A DNA stretch of 64,000 nt from Aphanothece hegewaldii CCALA 016 (GTDB lineage: Bacteria; Cyanobacteriota; Cyanobacteriia; Cyanobacteriales; Microcystaceae), in NCBI RefSeq assembly GCF_003007785.1, contig NZ_PXOH01000011.1, positions 62,001-126,000 on the forward strand. Reading direction: 5' to 3'. The position numbers and the translations under genes were made by a program. The notes under the pieces were generated by a model that was given only the letters and a program-made list of their open reading frames with translations, searched no databases and was not told the DNA's origin. Positions 45,246 through 54,531 of the stretch are shown here, one piece after another (the first letter of the stretch is position 1; each line of letters begins with the position of its first letter).

Positions 45246-46193
45246 TTAAGTAGAAATAGAAATACCTGTATTAATAAATTGTGCGATCCAAATTCCTAAA
45301 TTAGGATCATTAATCGATTGAAAGACCGTTTTTTGAATCTGTTTAGCTTGTTCGGCGGACTCGCATAGGGTAAAAACAGAAGGGCCCGAACCCGACATCA
45401 TTGTCCCTAAACCACCCGATCGCTGCATGATTTCTCGTAATTGAGCTACATTAGGATACTCTCTTAAAACAACTTTCTCTAAATCATTGTGTAATAATTC
45501 TCCGATCTTAGCACTCTCCTTATGGATGATTGCACTCACTAAAGGGCCAGAATGAATCTGTTTTGTTCGTTGTTCAATTCCTTGACGATCGCTTAGATAA
45601 GTATCATGGAAAGATAAACGATAGGTTTGATATGCCCACGCCGTCGATACTTCTAAATTATTGTATTTAGCGAGAACTAACCAAAGATGATCTACGCCTT
45701 TGATTTTACCGAGTTTTTCACCTCTTCCTGTTGCGATCGCTGTTCCACCCGCTAAACAAAATGGTACATCTGAACCTAATTGAGCGGCTAGTGTTTGTAA
45801 TTCTGGTATAGTTAAACCCAATTTCCAGATTAGATCAATGCCGACGAGTACAGCCGCCGCATTCGCCGAACCACCTGCTAAACCTGCCGCAACGGGAATA
45901 TTTTTTTCGATGGTAATATCTACGCCACCATAATTAGCGAAATGTTGAGGGAATGAAAGCTGCATTAATTTTGCGGCTTTATATGCAAGATTTGTCTGAT
46001 CGCTAGGGACTTGTTCATGTTGACAAAATACGCGAAACTGTTCTAAACCATTGGGATTGATTGTTAAGCGATCGCATAAACTAATACTTTGGAGGATCAT
46101 CACCAATTCATGAAAACCATCAGGACGATCGCCAATAATCTCTAAATATAAATTAATTTTTGCTGGAGCCAGTAAAGTATAACTATGTTGCAT
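45246..46193 (-). CDS. ispE: 4-diphosphocytidyl-2-C-methyl-D-erythritol kinase
   Basis: 315 residues of the GHMP kinase family. The start is LLAPAKINLYLEIIGDRPDG. The ATP loop is NIPVAAGLAGGSANAAAVL, LAAQLGSDVPFCLAGGTAIA follows, and GLGTMMSGSGPSVFTLCES is the third motif. It phosphorylates CDP-methylerythritol in the MEP pathway, which supplies isoprenoids for carotenoids, chlorophyll phytol and quinones. It overlaps rsmA by 11 bases and so is translationally coupled. Confidence 0.94.
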   Translation of the reverse strand: MQHSYTLLAPAKINLYLEIIGDRPDGFHELVMILQSISLCDRLTINPNGLEQFRVFCQHEQVPSDQTNLAYKAAKLMQLSFPQHFANYGGVDITIEKNIPVAAGLAGGSANAAAVLVGIDLIWKLGLTIPELQTLAAQLGSDVPFCLAGGTAIATGRGEKLGKIKGVDHLWLVLAKYNNLEVSTAWAYQTYRLSFHDTYLSDRQGIEQRTKQIHSGPLVSAIIHKESAKIGELLHNDLEKVVLREYPNVAQLREIMQRSGGLGTMMSGSGPSVFTLCESAEQAKQIQKTVFQSINDPNLGIWIAQFINTGISIST

Positions 46194-47010
46194 GATTGAT
46201 CAAAATGGCTGATGAGAGCGCGATCCATTGCTCTAAGCTTAATTCCTCTGCCCGACAGTGAGGATTTATTTCTAATTGTTCCAGTATTTGGGTCAAAAGA
46301 TCACCGTCTATGATTCCTTTTAAATTATTTCGTAACATTTTACGACGATTGGCAAAACCCATATTAATCAGATTTTCTAACTTTTTCGGATTATCTACCG
46401 TTTCTTGGCTCGGTTGGGGACGAAGACGAATCACGGCGGAATCGACTTTTGGCGGCGGATAAAATGCTCTTGCTGGTACATCTGTAATCCATTCACAAGA
46501 TGCTAAATATTGGGTCTTGACAGATAAGCCATTATATGCTTTGGTGGCGGGTTTGGCGACGAGCCGTTCGGCGACTTCTTTTTGGATCAGTAAAACGATT
46601 GTACAGTAAGGGTTTGCGGCGGGTTTGGCGACCGAGCCGAGTAATTTTTCGAGAATGGGGCTAGTAATATTGTAGGGAATATTGGCGACGACTTTATTTG
46701 GATGAGCGAATTTTGGGAAACTGGTTAGATGAGAGTCGAGATCGAGAGATAGGATATCACCTTGTAGAAGCAGAAAGTTTTCTTGGTTGGCGAAAGTTTT
46801 AACTAATTTTGTACATAAATCTCGATCAATTTCCACTGCTACAACAACACCCGCCGTTTTTAGTAATCGACGGGTTAGAATACCAGTACCGGGGCCAATT
46901 TCTAGAATACGATCGCTCTGTTTAAGTTCAGCAGCTTCTATAATCTGATCAAGAGCATATTCACTCTTTAACCAATGTTGACCGAATTGTTTGCGGGGTC
47001 TTATACTCAT
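46183..47010 (-). CDS. rsmA: 16S rRNA (adenine1518/1519-N6)-dimethyltransferase
   Basis: 275 residues. RPRKQFGQHWLKSEYALDQI is the family start. The SAM site is ILEIGPGTGILTRRLL, then VAVEIDRDLC. The catalytic VVANIPYNITSPIL is the NIPY motif, and RAFYPPPKVDSAVIRLRP closes the pattern. It dimethylates two adenines near the 3' end of 16S rRNA late in 30S assembly. It sits between mraY (immediately upstream, stop and start adjoining) and ispE; the rsmA-ispE pairing is common in bacteria. Confidence 0.95.
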   Translation of the reverse strand: MSIRPRKQFGQHWLKSEYALDQIIEAAELKQSDRILEIGPGTGILTRRLLKTAGVVVAVEIDRDLCTKLVKTFANQENFLLLQGDILSLDLDSHLTSFPKFAHPNKVVANIPYNITSPILEKLLGSVAKPAANPYCTIVLLIQKEVAERLVAKPATKAYNGLSVKTQYLASCEWITDVPARAFYPPPKVDSAVIRLRPQPSQETVDNPKKLENLINMGFANRRKMLRNNLKGIIDGDLLTQILEQLEINPHCRAEELSLEQWIALSSAILINHAT

Positions 47011-48096
47011 CTATTGACTAACGATACCTAAAATCCCTAATACCGTATTAATTAAATAAAATACACCAACGATCTGAGTTTCCGCCCACCCACTTAATTC
47101 TAAATGATGGTGGAGCGGTGCCATCTTCAATAAACGTTTTCCTTTACCATTTTCATCTTTAGTCGCTTTGTAGTAACTAACTTGGGCGATAACTGAAAGA
47201 GACTCAACAAAAAAGATCCCACTAACCAAAAATAAACCCCATAGGTTTTGTCCAAGAATTCCCACAGCAGCTAAAGCACCACCTAACGCTAAAGATCCTG
47301 TATCACCCATAAATACTTTAGCAGGATTGCGGTTATGTATGATAAATCCCAGACAGCCACCACTTAAACAAGCACAGAATAACAACAAACTTGGTGAAGT
47401 CGGGGCTACCATAATTCCTAATCCTAACAAAGCGATCGCCGTCGTGCCACCTGCTAAACCATCCACCCCATCTGTCAGGTTAGTTGCATTACTTTCGGCC
47501 ACTAAAACAAAACCTGCTAATATCCAGAATAATAAACCTAAAGAAAGAATGAGAGAACCAGGTAATTTAATTTGAGTAATACTGTCATTTTGCGTAACAA
47601 ATGCCCAAATACAGAATAAAACAGCACCCAAAATCTGTAGAATTAACTTCATTCGGGGCGATATTCCTTTATTCGACTGTTGACGTAAAATTTGCCAATC
47701 ATCCACCCCACCGATCGCCAAATAAGCTAGAGTAAGTAAAGAGACTGCGACGACTTGCGGATCGAATTTAGACCAAAGCAAAGCGACTAAAACAGCCACA
47801 GGAACAAAAAAAATACCGCCCATTGTGGGTGTACCTGCTTTTTTTAGATGACTTTGGGGACCATCTTCTCGAATAATTTGCCCTGCTTTAAGTTTTTGTA
47901 GCCAAGGAATTACCCCAAATCCTACCACACCAGATAACACAGCACAAACACCAAACGGTAATAATAGAGATAGAGAAGAAGAAAAAACAGCCAACAGCAA
48001 TAGCAATAAAGTTAAAAGAACTAATAAGCTTGTTCCTGTCGGTTGTTTAAGACTCGGTACTGAAAAAGAAATAAAGTCCACAACGTATCCACACAC
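47011..48096 (-). CDS. mraY: Phospho-N-acetylmuramoyl-pentapeptide-transferase
   Basis: 361 residues from GTG 48096; a second GTG five codons later is an alternative start. About ten membrane helices are seen with MraY motifs: GPQSHLKKAGTPTMGGIFFV, AESNATNLTDGVDGLAGGTT with the catalytic Asp residues, VFMGDTGSLALGGALAAV, and RLLKMAPLHHHLELSGWAET with the His cluster. It makes lipid I from UDP-MurNAc-pentapeptide and undecaprenyl phosphate at the inner membrane. It heads the mraY-rsmA-ispE-DUF3082 series. Confidence 0.95.
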   Translation of the reverse strand: MCGYVVDFISFSVPSLKQPTGTSLLVLLTLLLLLLAVFSSSLSLLLPFGVCAVLSGVVGFGVIPWLQKLKAGQIIREDGPQSHLKKAGTPTMGGIFFVPVAVLVALLWSKFDPQVVAVSLLTLAYLAIGGVDDWQILRQQSNKGISPRMKLILQILGAVLFCIWAFVTQNDSITQIKLPGSLILSLGLLFWILAGFVLVAESNATNLTDGVDGLAGGTTAIALLGLGIMVAPTSPSLLLFCACLSGGCLGFIIHNRNPAKVFMGDTGSLALGGALAAVGILGQNLWGLFLVSGIFFVESLSVIAQVSYYKATKDENGKGKRLLKMAPLHHHLELSGWAETQIVGVFYLINTVLGILGIVSQ

Positions 48097-48164
48097 TAGA
48101 TTTTATGCAGCTTATTAGATGATAATCTCATGGAATAGGTTTCACCAAACCGCATGACTATTAC

Positions 48165-48413
48165 TTAAAGGGCATCTTCATCAATTACAATTTCATCATC
48201 ATCATCATCGATATCCATATCATAAGTATCATCACTATCCATAAAATCAGATAATTCTAGTTCATCTTCTAAGATAACTTCTCGTTCTTCTTTTTCTCGT
48301 GGAATCAAACGGCCAGTTCTTTCTAACCATTCTATAATCGAAGAATCTTTATTCACAGGAATGACTCGCGCAGGTTCGTAACGCGGTTCTTGACGTAAAG
48401 AAGGATTTTGCAT
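48165..48413 (-). CDS. DUF3134 family small acidic protein
   Basis: 82 residues. MQNPSLRQEPRYEPARVIPV, then NKDSSIIEWLERTGRLIPRE, is the DUF3134 pattern found across cyanobacteria. The C-terminal third is very acidic (DDTYDMDIDDDDDEIVIDED). There is no membrane segment. Function unknown. It is monocistronic, divergent from the fibrillin-like gene. Confidence 0.85.
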   Translation of the reverse strand: MQNPSLRQEPRYEPARVIPVNKDSSIIEWLERTGRLIPREKEEREVILEDELELSDFMDSDDTYDMDIDDDDDEIVIDEDAL

Positions 48414-48592
48414 TGTGTTAGATAACTTTAAAAATTAGTCTAAGGTTTGATTTAGGTACAGTCCCTTTTTGAGTTTATCAGTTTAAATCGATTTTCGGGA
48501 CACTTGAAAAAAAAAGAAACTTTAAAAAATTCCCTTTTAAGGGACAAAATTGATCATCATAGAACTATATAGGCTGTTCATCAAGGTGACTC

Positions 48593-49183
48593 ATGAAAGA
48601 AAAAGCTAAATTATTAGAAATTATAGCAGGCAGAAATCGGGGTTTACTTTCATCTGAAGCTGATAAAGTGCGAGTACTTACCGCAGTTGAACAACTCGAA
48701 GATCACAACCCCACCTCAAACCCAGTCAGCGCAAAAGATTTACTTGATGGTAACTGGAGATTACTTTATACTACCAGTCGCGGTATTTTAGGATTAGATC
48801 GAATTCCTTTATTACAATTGGGTCAGATTTACCAGTATATCCGAGTCAATGAAGCAAAACTTTATAATATTGCTGAGATAGTCGGTGTTCCTTTTTTAGA
48901 GGGAATAGTCAGTGTCGCGGCACAATTTGAACCTGTAAGCGATCGTCGTGTTAATGTAAAGTTTGAGCGCTCGATCATTGGGTTACAACGTCTTATCGGT
49001 TATCGTACCCCAGAACAACTCATTCAAGAGATCGAAAATGGGAAAAAGTTTTTGCCTTTAGATATTAGTCTAGAAAACAGAGAACAACAAGGTTGGTTAG
49101 AAATTACTTATCTTGATCACGACTTACGCATCGGTAGAGGCAATGAAGGCAGTATTTTTATTTTAGCAAAGGAAAAATCTTAA
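48593..49183 (+). CDS. PAP/fibrillin family protein
   Basis: 196 residues. The family blocks are AVEQLEDHNPTSNPVSAKDL, LDGNWRLLYTTSRGILGLDR, LQLGQIYQYIRVNEAKLYNI, NVKFERSIIGLQRLIGYRTP and a final LEITYLDHDLRIGRGNEGSI, then FILAKE. Fibrillins/plastid lipid-associated proteins are lipocalin-like proteins linked with thylakoids and photoprotection under high light. The DUF433 gene follows after 10 bp but is probably unrelated. Confidence 0.88.
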   Translation: MKEKAKLLEIIAGRNRGLLSSEADKVRVLTAVEQLEDHNPTSNPVSAKDLLDGNWRLLYTTSRGILGLDRIPLLQLGQIYQYIRVNEAKLYNIAEIVGVPFLEGIVSVAAQFEPVSDRRVNVKFERSIIGLQRLIGYRTPEQLIQEIENGKKFLPLDISLENREQQGWLEITYLDHDLRIGRGNEGSIFILAKEKS

Positions 49184-49193
49184 GAGGCTTTTT

Positions 49194-49490
49194 ATGACAA
49201 CAACCATCGATATCGGAACATTAATCGTTAAAACCCCAGACACTTGCGGTGGTCGTCCTAGAATAGCAAATAGAAGGCTATCTGTACAGCAAATTGCTGT
49301 TTTATATACTAGAGAAAAACTTTCACCAGAAGAAATTAAAGAAGAATACGATGGATTAACTTTAGCAGAAGTTCACGCAGCTTTAGCCTATTATTATGCT
49401 AACACTGAACAAATAGAAACCTATTTAGCTCAAGAAAAAGCTGAATACGATCGTGCAGTAGCTGAATATCGAAAAAATCAACAACTGTGA
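49194..49490 (+). CDS. DUF433 antitoxin-like protein
   Basis: 98 residues. VKTPDTCGGRPRIANRRLSV, then QQIAVLYTREKLSPEEIKEE and YDGLTLAEVHAALAYYYANT, is the DUF433 helix-turn-helix family (VapB-like). It is normally the first gene of a pair with a DUF5615 PIN-like protein, as here: its TGA overlaps the GTG of the next gene. It is predicted to bind the operator and neutralise its partner, but the partner is truncated in this genome. Confidence 0.85.
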   Translation: MTTTIDIGTLIVKTPDTCGGRPRIANRRLSVQQIAVLYTREKLSPEEIKEEYDGLTLAEVHAALAYYYANTEQIETYLAQEKAEYDRAVAEYRKNQQL

Positions 49491-49858
49491 AAATCTGTTT
49501 ATATTTAGATGAAGATTCTAGTAGAGGGGAATTAATACAAGCTTTAAGAACAGCAAACTTTGACGTTCTTACAACCTCGGAAGCTAATAACTTACGTTCC
49601 CCCGCTCCAGAACAATTAATTTATGCAACACAGCAAGAGCGAGTGATTTATACTTATAACATGGGTGATTTTTGCCGATTACATGGAATTTATATGGCAC
49701 AAGGACTCAATCACTCTGGTATTATTGTAGCCGAAAGATAAACTTATACAGTTGGGGAACAGTTACGAGGTTTGTTAAAAGTAGCGGAAGATTATTTAGC
49801 AGAAGCAATTCAAAATCAATTAATTTTTACTGGTAACTATATTAGAGAAGATTACTAA
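49487..49858 (+). pseudogene. DUF5615 PIN-like toxin, cut by an in-frame stop
   Basis: From GTG 49487 the frame reads KICLYLDEDSSRGELIQALR, then VLTTSEANNL, RVIYTYNMGDFCRLHGIYMA and HSGIIVAER, and meets TAA at 49739-49741. The same frame then continues with the rest of the family sequence (TYTVGEQLRGLLKVAEDYLA, NQLIFTGNYIREDY) to a true stop at 49856-49858. One CAA-to-TAA change would explain it. The 84-residue product keeps the first acidic residues but loses the C-terminal helices of the fold. Confidence 0.8.
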
Positions 49859-49923
49859 GTATCCGTTAATTCTCTAAAATACTCTGTACAGTAGAAGTAG
49901 GAACCGCTACAAAATAAAAGTAA

Positions 49924-51270
49924 ATGCAACAAGGTAGTTTAGTCGAAATAGAAATCACCGATCTAAATCATACGGGTGAAGGGGTAGGAAGAAGTAATGG
50001 ACAAGTGATCTTTGTACCTGATACAGTGATAGGCGATCGCATTTCTGCAAGAATTCTCCATCTCAAACGTCATCACGCAGAAGGAAAAATCCAAAAAATC
50101 CTTAAAGAATCTCCTTATCGCATTCGTCCTCGTTGTATCGTAGCAGATAAATGCGGTGGCTGTCAGTGGCATCATATCGATGATAACTATCAAAGTCAGA
50201 TTAAACACTATCAAGTCATCGAAACCCTAAAACGAATTGGGGGTTTTAGCGACATCGAAACCTCTCCTATCCTCACAGGTACATCCTCTCTCGGATATCG
50301 CAATAAAGCAACCTATCCATTAGGACAATCAACCACTGGTAATATACAAACAGGATATTATCGTCGTCAAAGTCATCACATTGTTAATCTCAATCAATGT
50401 CCAGTACAAGATCCTGACCTTAATCCATTTTTAGCAGAAATTAAACAAGATATTCAAGGGCGAGGATGGACAATCTATAATGAAACAACGCATCAAGGAC
50501 AATTACGTCATCTTGCTTTAAGAATTGGACGCAAAACAAAAGAAATCTTATTAACTCTCATCACCACAGACTCACAATTATCGGGTATAGAAGAACAAGC
50601 AGACATTTGGTTACAACGCTATCCTAATCTAGTCGGTGTCACCCTAAACTACAATCCCACGAAAACGAATGTTATTTTCGGTAAAGAAACTCATACGATC
50701 GCAGGTCGTCCATATTTAAGAGAAATCTTTGGTGGACTCACCTTTCATTTACGTCCTGAAACCTTCTTCCAAGTCAATACAGAAGCCGCCGAAGCACTTT
50801 TAGGTGTGATTTTAGAAAAATTAGCTTTAGATGGCTCACAACGGCTTTTAGATGCGTACTGTGGTGTTGGTACATTTACCTTACCCCTCGCACAACACGT
50901 ATTTGAAGCAGTGGGAATAGAAGTTCAAGAAACCGCCATCCAACAAGCCAAAGAAAACGCTAAACTAAATGGGATCGATAATGCTTCGTTTTTTACTGGA
51001 ACCGTTGAAACGATTTTACCCCAGATACAAGATCAGTTCGATATTGTTATTTTAGATCCACCGCGTAAAGGATGCGATCGTACTGTTTTAGATACACTTC
51101 TTTCTTTACAACCTTCTCGTATTGTTTATGTCAGTTGTCAAGCAGCGACTCTAGCAAGAGATTTAAAATATCTGTGTCAAGAGGGAAAATATCAATTAAC
51201 CTTTGTTCAACCTGCTGACTTTTTCCCGCAAACTCCCCATGTAGAATGTGTAGCTTTTTTAAAAATTTGA
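49924..51270 (+). CDS. rlmD: 23S rRNA (uracil1939-C5)-methyltransferase
   Basis: 448 residues. The N-terminal TRAM domain (GSLVEIEITDLNHTGEGVGR ... ISARILHLKRHHAEGKI) is followed by an iron-sulfur Cys cluster (CIVADKCGGCQW). The SAM site is RLLDAYCGVGTFTLPLAQ. DIVILDPPRKGCDRTVLD and RIVYVSCQAATLARDLKYL carry the catalytic motifs, the latter with the nucleophile-region Cys. The family is RlmD/RumA; the exact uridine modified may differ in cyanobacteria (RlmCD-type). Monocistronic. Confidence 0.88.
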   Translation: MQQGSLVEIEITDLNHTGEGVGRSNGQVIFVPDTVIGDRISARILHLKRHHAEGKIQKILKESPYRIRPRCIVADKCGGCQWHHIDDNYQSQIKHYQVIETLKRIGGFSDIETSPILTGTSSLGYRNKATYPLGQSTTGNIQTGYYRRQSHHIVNLNQCPVQDPDLNPFLAEIKQDIQGRGWTIYNETTHQGQLRHLALRIGRKTKEILLTLITTDSQLSGIEEQADIWLQRYPNLVGVTLNYNPTKTNVIFGKETHTIAGRPYLREIFGGLTFHLRPETFFQVNTEAAEALLGVILEKLALDGSQRLLDAYCGVGTFTLPLAQHVFEAVGIEVQETAIQQAKENAKLNGIDNASFFTGTVETILPQIQDQFDIVILDPPRKGCDRTVLDTLLSLQPSRIVYVSCQAATLARDLKYLCQEGKYQLTFVQPADFFPQTPHVECVAFLKI

Positions 51271-51293
51271 GATACTTTTCCCAATGTGTGTAA

Positions 51294-51312
51294 GGATTTG
51301 AAAACCAAATCC
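51294..51312. repeat. Variant GGATTTG/CAAATCC palindrome, copy 7
   Basis: GGATTTGAAAACCAAATCC, a diverged member of the GGGTTTGG-NNN-CCAAACCC family with compensatory G-to-A/C-to-T changes in the two arms (GGATTTG with CAAATCC). It lies between convergent rlmD and the acyltransferase gene. Confidence 0.5.
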
Positions 51313-51346
51313 ATACATAAGTGTAAAAATGTACTCTATTGAAGGA

Positions 51347-52171
51347 TTAATTTTCCCCAATTAATTGATCTAATTCCCCCTGCATAGTATTGACAACTTG
51401 CCAGTAACATGATTCAACATAAGCGCGATCTTGTGCTGCTTCTTTGCCGTATTGAGAAAAAGTAATTGGTGGACAGACGCGAGTATGAATCTGAACGGGA
51501 AACGGTATATTAGGTAAAGGACCGATCGCAAGTCCCCAAGGTAAACCTAAATAGAAGGGAAATACTTCTAAACCTTCGGGAAACAAGCCAGAAAAACCCC
51601 AAGTACGGAACGGCTCGATCCATTCTGATAAATCCCCTAAAATAATAAGTGTTTCGTGTGCGCCTTTAGAAATAAGGGGAATAATCGGTAATTCTTGTTG
51701 TAGAGCGAGTTTAATAAAGCCTTTTTGTCCAGCAAAATAAATTTGATTGCGTTGTGTGTAGGGACGAAATAAATCTCTAGCGCCACCAGGATAAACTAAA
51801 AGACTGCTTCCTTTTCTGAGGGCGGCAAAAGCCATTCGAGGAGTAGCGGGAATGGCTCCAACTTGCATGGCTAATTTAGTAAAAAAGGGATAAGGATGAT
51901 TTTTCCAGACGCTTGGATGAGATAATCCATAAATGAGGCGTTCTGTGCCGAAACGACGAAACCAGTCATACATCATCATACTCATATCTGGAATGGCTAA
52001 ACCTCCATTATGAGAACCGACTAATAAAACTTGTCCAGTTGAGGGGATATGATGCCAACCATCGGTTTTGACTCGAAAATAATATCGATAAATCCAATCC
52101 CAATACGGAAATAGCGATCGTATAACAGACGGATTGCGTTGTTGCAAAAACCAATTACTATCTACAGTCAT
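51347..52171 (-). CDS. Lysophospholipid/diacylglycerol acyltransferase-like protein
   Basis: 274 residues. VLLVGSHNGGLAIPDMSMMM is the acyltransferase block I in the variant form SHNGG, ATPRMAFAALRKGSSLLVYP is followed by the PGGARD motif, and QELPIIPLISKGAHETLIIL is the later block. It resembles the PlsC-related DAGAT/acyltransferase family. It likely transfers an acyl chain to a lysolipid at the membrane. A PlsC HX4D motif is not in its classic form (H-N-G-G-L-A-I-P-D), so the acceptor is uncertain. Confidence 0.78.
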   Translation of the reverse strand: MTVDSNWFLQQRNPSVIRSLFPYWDWIYRYYFRVKTDGWHHIPSTGQVLLVGSHNGGLAIPDMSMMMYDWFRRFGTERLIYGLSHPSVWKNHPYPFFTKLAMQVGAIPATPRMAFAALRKGSSLLVYPGGARDLFRPYTQRNQIYFAGQKGFIKLALQQELPIIPLISKGAHETLIILGDLSEWIEPFRTWGFSGLFPEGLEVFPFYLGLPWGLAIGPLPNIPFPVQIHTRVCPPITFSQYGKEAAQDRAYVESCYWQVVNTMQGELDQLIGEN

Positions 52172-52665
52172 TTATTGAGTCTATCTAAAAATTACGAAAT
52201 GTTAAATAAAATTGCACAGACCAATATACTCAAGCAAAATCCAGTCAAAGTCAACTGAGATAAGGATTATTTCGGAAGGTAGAGAGACAATTAGCCCTAA
52301 TTCTCGACGCGCTACATGAGCCAATGTTACAAAACTTTACGCCTTTGCAGACCCTAATCATAGTATAAGTTAAACTGACTGAGAATCTTTCTAATTTCCT
52401 CCAACGTACAGGTTGGGCTGTCTTGTTGAGTGAAGCGTAGGGAGTTAAAGCATCAAGGGGATTCTTTACTCTGCTGCGTTTTGAGCAATTGGGCAACTCG
52501 TCAAAAATTTGTACGGTGTTTAAGAAAGTTTACGCCATCCAAACCCAAACAATCTATTAATAATCATCTCAAATGAGATTAGAGGCTTTTTAGACTCAAG
52601 ATTGTTAAGTTTTATCACAAAAATAAGAATCCCCTACCTACAACCTTAGATTAAGGAGATTTTAA
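52172..52665. other. Divergent region between the acyltransferase gene and cpeC; probable cpe promoter and leader
   Basis: 494 bp. The segment 52260-52500 is less AT-rich than other gaps here and has an uninterrupted 81-codon frame on the minus strand (52496 to 52251) without recognisable homology; I do not call it a gene. CTTTCTAATTT at 52385-52395 differs by one base from the CTTTNCNATTT box reported for the CcaR green-light regulator, but only one copy is seen. AAGGAG precedes the cpeC ATG. Confidence 0.4.
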
Positions 52666-53544
52666 ATGGCTTTTGGGCCTGCATCCCAGTTAGGTGTCGC
52701 TATATATGAAGAAACACCCCCAATTGAACTGGTACCTGGACGTTCAGAAGAAGAGGTCACAAGCATTATCAATGCTGTTTACAGACAGGTTTTAGGTAAT
52801 GCTTATGTGATGGAAAGCGAAAGAGCTACCGTTCCTGAATCTCAGTTTAAGCGGGGAGAACTCAGCGTACGCGAGTTTGTTCGTGCTGTAGCCAAATCAG
52901 ATCTCTATCGCTCGCGCTTTTTTGAAACCAGTCCGCGCTATCGGTTTATTGAACTCAACTTTAAACATCTTTTAGGACGTGCGCCCGATGGGTACGACGA
53001 TATGAAGGCACACAGCGCCATCCTAGATACCCAGGGCTACGATGCTGAAATTGATTCTTACATCGATAGCGATGAGTATCAAAATGCCTTTGGTGAAAAC
53101 ATTGTCCCTTACTTCCGGGGTTACAAGTCTCGTCCAGGCCAAAGTATGCTTGAGTTTACGCATATGTTTGCTCTGTTGCGTGGTCCTTCTAGCAGTGACC
53201 TCAAAGGTAGTCTATCTGGCACCAGTCCCGTTTTGAATAAATATGTTATTCAAGAGATCCCCCTTGCGGTTATTCCGCCCAGTGGTGGATCTTCGGGCGA
53301 TGGTTGGGCATTCCAAGATACTGCCGGAAGTTCTCGGACTCGTTTGGGTTCTGGTGCAGGTGACGAAGGAAAAGTATACCGCATCGAAGTCACCGGCTAT
53401 CGTTCACCTGGTAAAGTGAACAAAATTTCTAAATACCGTCGCAGTAACCAGGTTTTCCTCGTTCCCTACGACAAACTTTCTCAAGAATATCAACGTATTC
53501 ATCAACAGGGCGGCGTAATTGCTAGTATTACCCCTGTAGGCTAA
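52666..53544 (+). CDS. cpeC: Phycoerythrin-associated rod linker CpeC
   Basis: 292 residues. MAFGPASQLGVAIYEETPPI is the CpeC N-terminus. The phycobilisome linker domain covers residues about 18-150 ([80 protein letters not shown]). A Ser/Gly-rich link leads to a CpcD-like cap domain at the end (GKVYRIEVTGYRSPGK ... YQRIHQQGGVIASITPV). It joins phycoerythrin hexamers in the rod and tunes energy transfer. It is the first gene of cpeCDE-S-T-R and is followed by a hairpin. Confidence 0.93.
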   Translation: MAFGPASQLGVAIYEETPPIELVPGRSEEEVTSIINAVYRQVLGNAYVMESERATVPESQFKRGELSVREFVRAVAKSDLYRSRFFETSPRYRFIELNFKHLLGRAPDGYDDMKAHSAILDTQGYDAEIDSYIDSDEYQNAFGENIVPYFRGYKSRPGQSMLEFTHMFALLRGPSSSDLKGSLSGTSPVLNKYVIQEIPLAVIPPSGGSSGDGWAFQDTAGSSRTRLGSGAGDEGKVYRIEVTGYRSPGKVNKISKYRRSNQVFLVPYDKLSQEYQRIHQQGGVIASITPVG

Positions 53545-53555
53545 AGCTATAAATA

Positions 53556-53594
53556 GTGAACAGGGACCAGTCATTAAATCTGGACTCTGTTCGC
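53556..53594 (+). terminator. Stem-loop between cpeC and cpeD
   Basis: GTGAACAGGGACCAG at 53556-53570 pairs with CTGGACTCTGTTCGC at 53580-53594 with few mismatches and a 9-base loop. No T-run follows, so it more likely stabilises the upstream mRNA or causes partial termination. Confidence 0.6.
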
Positions 53595-53650
53595 TGTGTG
53601 TGCCATTTTTTAACAAATCATTGATTAATTTGTTGTAGGAGCAACTGACC

Positions 53651-54415
53651 ATGAGTGTCGTTTTAGATCGTCCATTAGAATTACGTTCTACCAGCAGTCC
53701 TGATGAAGTCGCTGCTGTGATTCGTGCCGTTTACAAACAAGTTCTGGGAAATCCCCATGTCATGGATAGTGAACGGCTAGTTACCGCAGAATCTCAACTC
53801 TGCAATGGTACACTAACAGTACGGGAATTTGTCCGCGCCGTTGCCAAATCAGATTTTTATCGTCGCCGCTATTTTGAAACCTGCGCCCCCTATCGCTTTG
53901 TTGAACTCAACTTTAAGCATCTTTTAGGACGAGCGCCTCAAGATCAAGCCGAACTATCAAAACATATTCAAATCTGTGTTAATGAAGGCTACGATGCTGA
54001 AATTGATTCTTATATCGATAGTCAAGAATATCAAGATAATTTCGGCGATAATGTTGTTCCTTACTATCGCGGTGCAAGCAGTCAAGTCGGCACTAAACAA
54101 GTGGGTTACAACCGCACTTTAAACCTATATCAAGGTTATGCAGGTGTTGATAGTGCCTTCAAAAATGCTCGTTTAGTGGATGCGATCGCCACCAATAGCG
54201 GTAGCAAAATCAGCTTACCCAGTACAGGTGGTCGTCGTGGTGCTTATAAAGATGCCACCGAAAAAATGTTCAAAATCGTGGTCAAAGGCTCTAAATTCGA
54301 TAGTCCTCGTCGCACTAGCGTAACCGAGTATATCGTCTCTGGTGCAAAAATGACCCCGCAAATTCAGCGTATTCACCGCGCAGGCGGCACAATTAGCGAA
54401 ATTGTAGAAATCTAA
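53651..54415 (+). CDS. cpeD: Phycoerythrin-associated rod linker CpeD
   Basis: 254 residues. [20 protein letters not shown] opens the linker domain ([76 protein letters not shown]). A C-terminal CpcD-like domain ([20 protein letters not shown] ... [17 protein letters not shown]) closes it. This is the CpeD type: shorter N-terminus and the HVMDSERL motif. It assembles phycoerythrin hexamers. A GGAGCAA ribosome site precedes the ATG. Confidence 0.9.
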   Translation: MSVVLDRPLELRSTSSPDEVAAVIRAVYKQVLGNPHVMDSERLVTAESQLCNGTLTVREFVRAVAKSDFYRRRYFETCAPYRFVELNFKHLLGRAPQDQAELSKHIQICVNEGYDAEIDSYIDSQEYQDNFGDNVVPYYRGASSQVGTKQVGYNRTLNLYQGYAGVDSAFKNARLVDAIATNSGSKISLPSTGGRRGAYKDATEKMFKIVVKGSKFDSPRRTSVTEYIVSGAKMTPQIQRIHRAGGTISEIVEI

Positions 54416-54428
54416 TGTTTAAGAAATA

Positions 54429-54482
54429 GGTAGGGTTAAAAAGCTAAGGAAATCGGATCGGTTTCCTTTCCTTAACCCCACC
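54429..54482 (+). terminator. Stem-loop between cpeD and cpeE
   Basis: The outer arms GGTAGGGTTAA (54429-54439) and TTAACCCCACC (54472-54482) enclose an inner AAGGAAA/TTTCCTT stem. There is no T-run after it. It is a long, stable structure in the intercistronic gap. Confidence 0.6.
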
Positions 54483-54531
54483 GCTCGCTAAAAAATCATT
54501 AATCACACTCTCGTATTGTAGGAGAAAAATC

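Noticed and set aside
52385..52395. CcaR G-box (CTTTCTAATTT)
   Set aside because: One mismatch to CTTTNCNATTT and no tandem partner at the expected spacing; too weak to list as a site.
52251..52496. 81-codon minus-strand reading frame upstream of cpeC
   Set aside because: No homology, no ribosome site, and an odd Cys/Arg/Ser composition; treated as non-coding.
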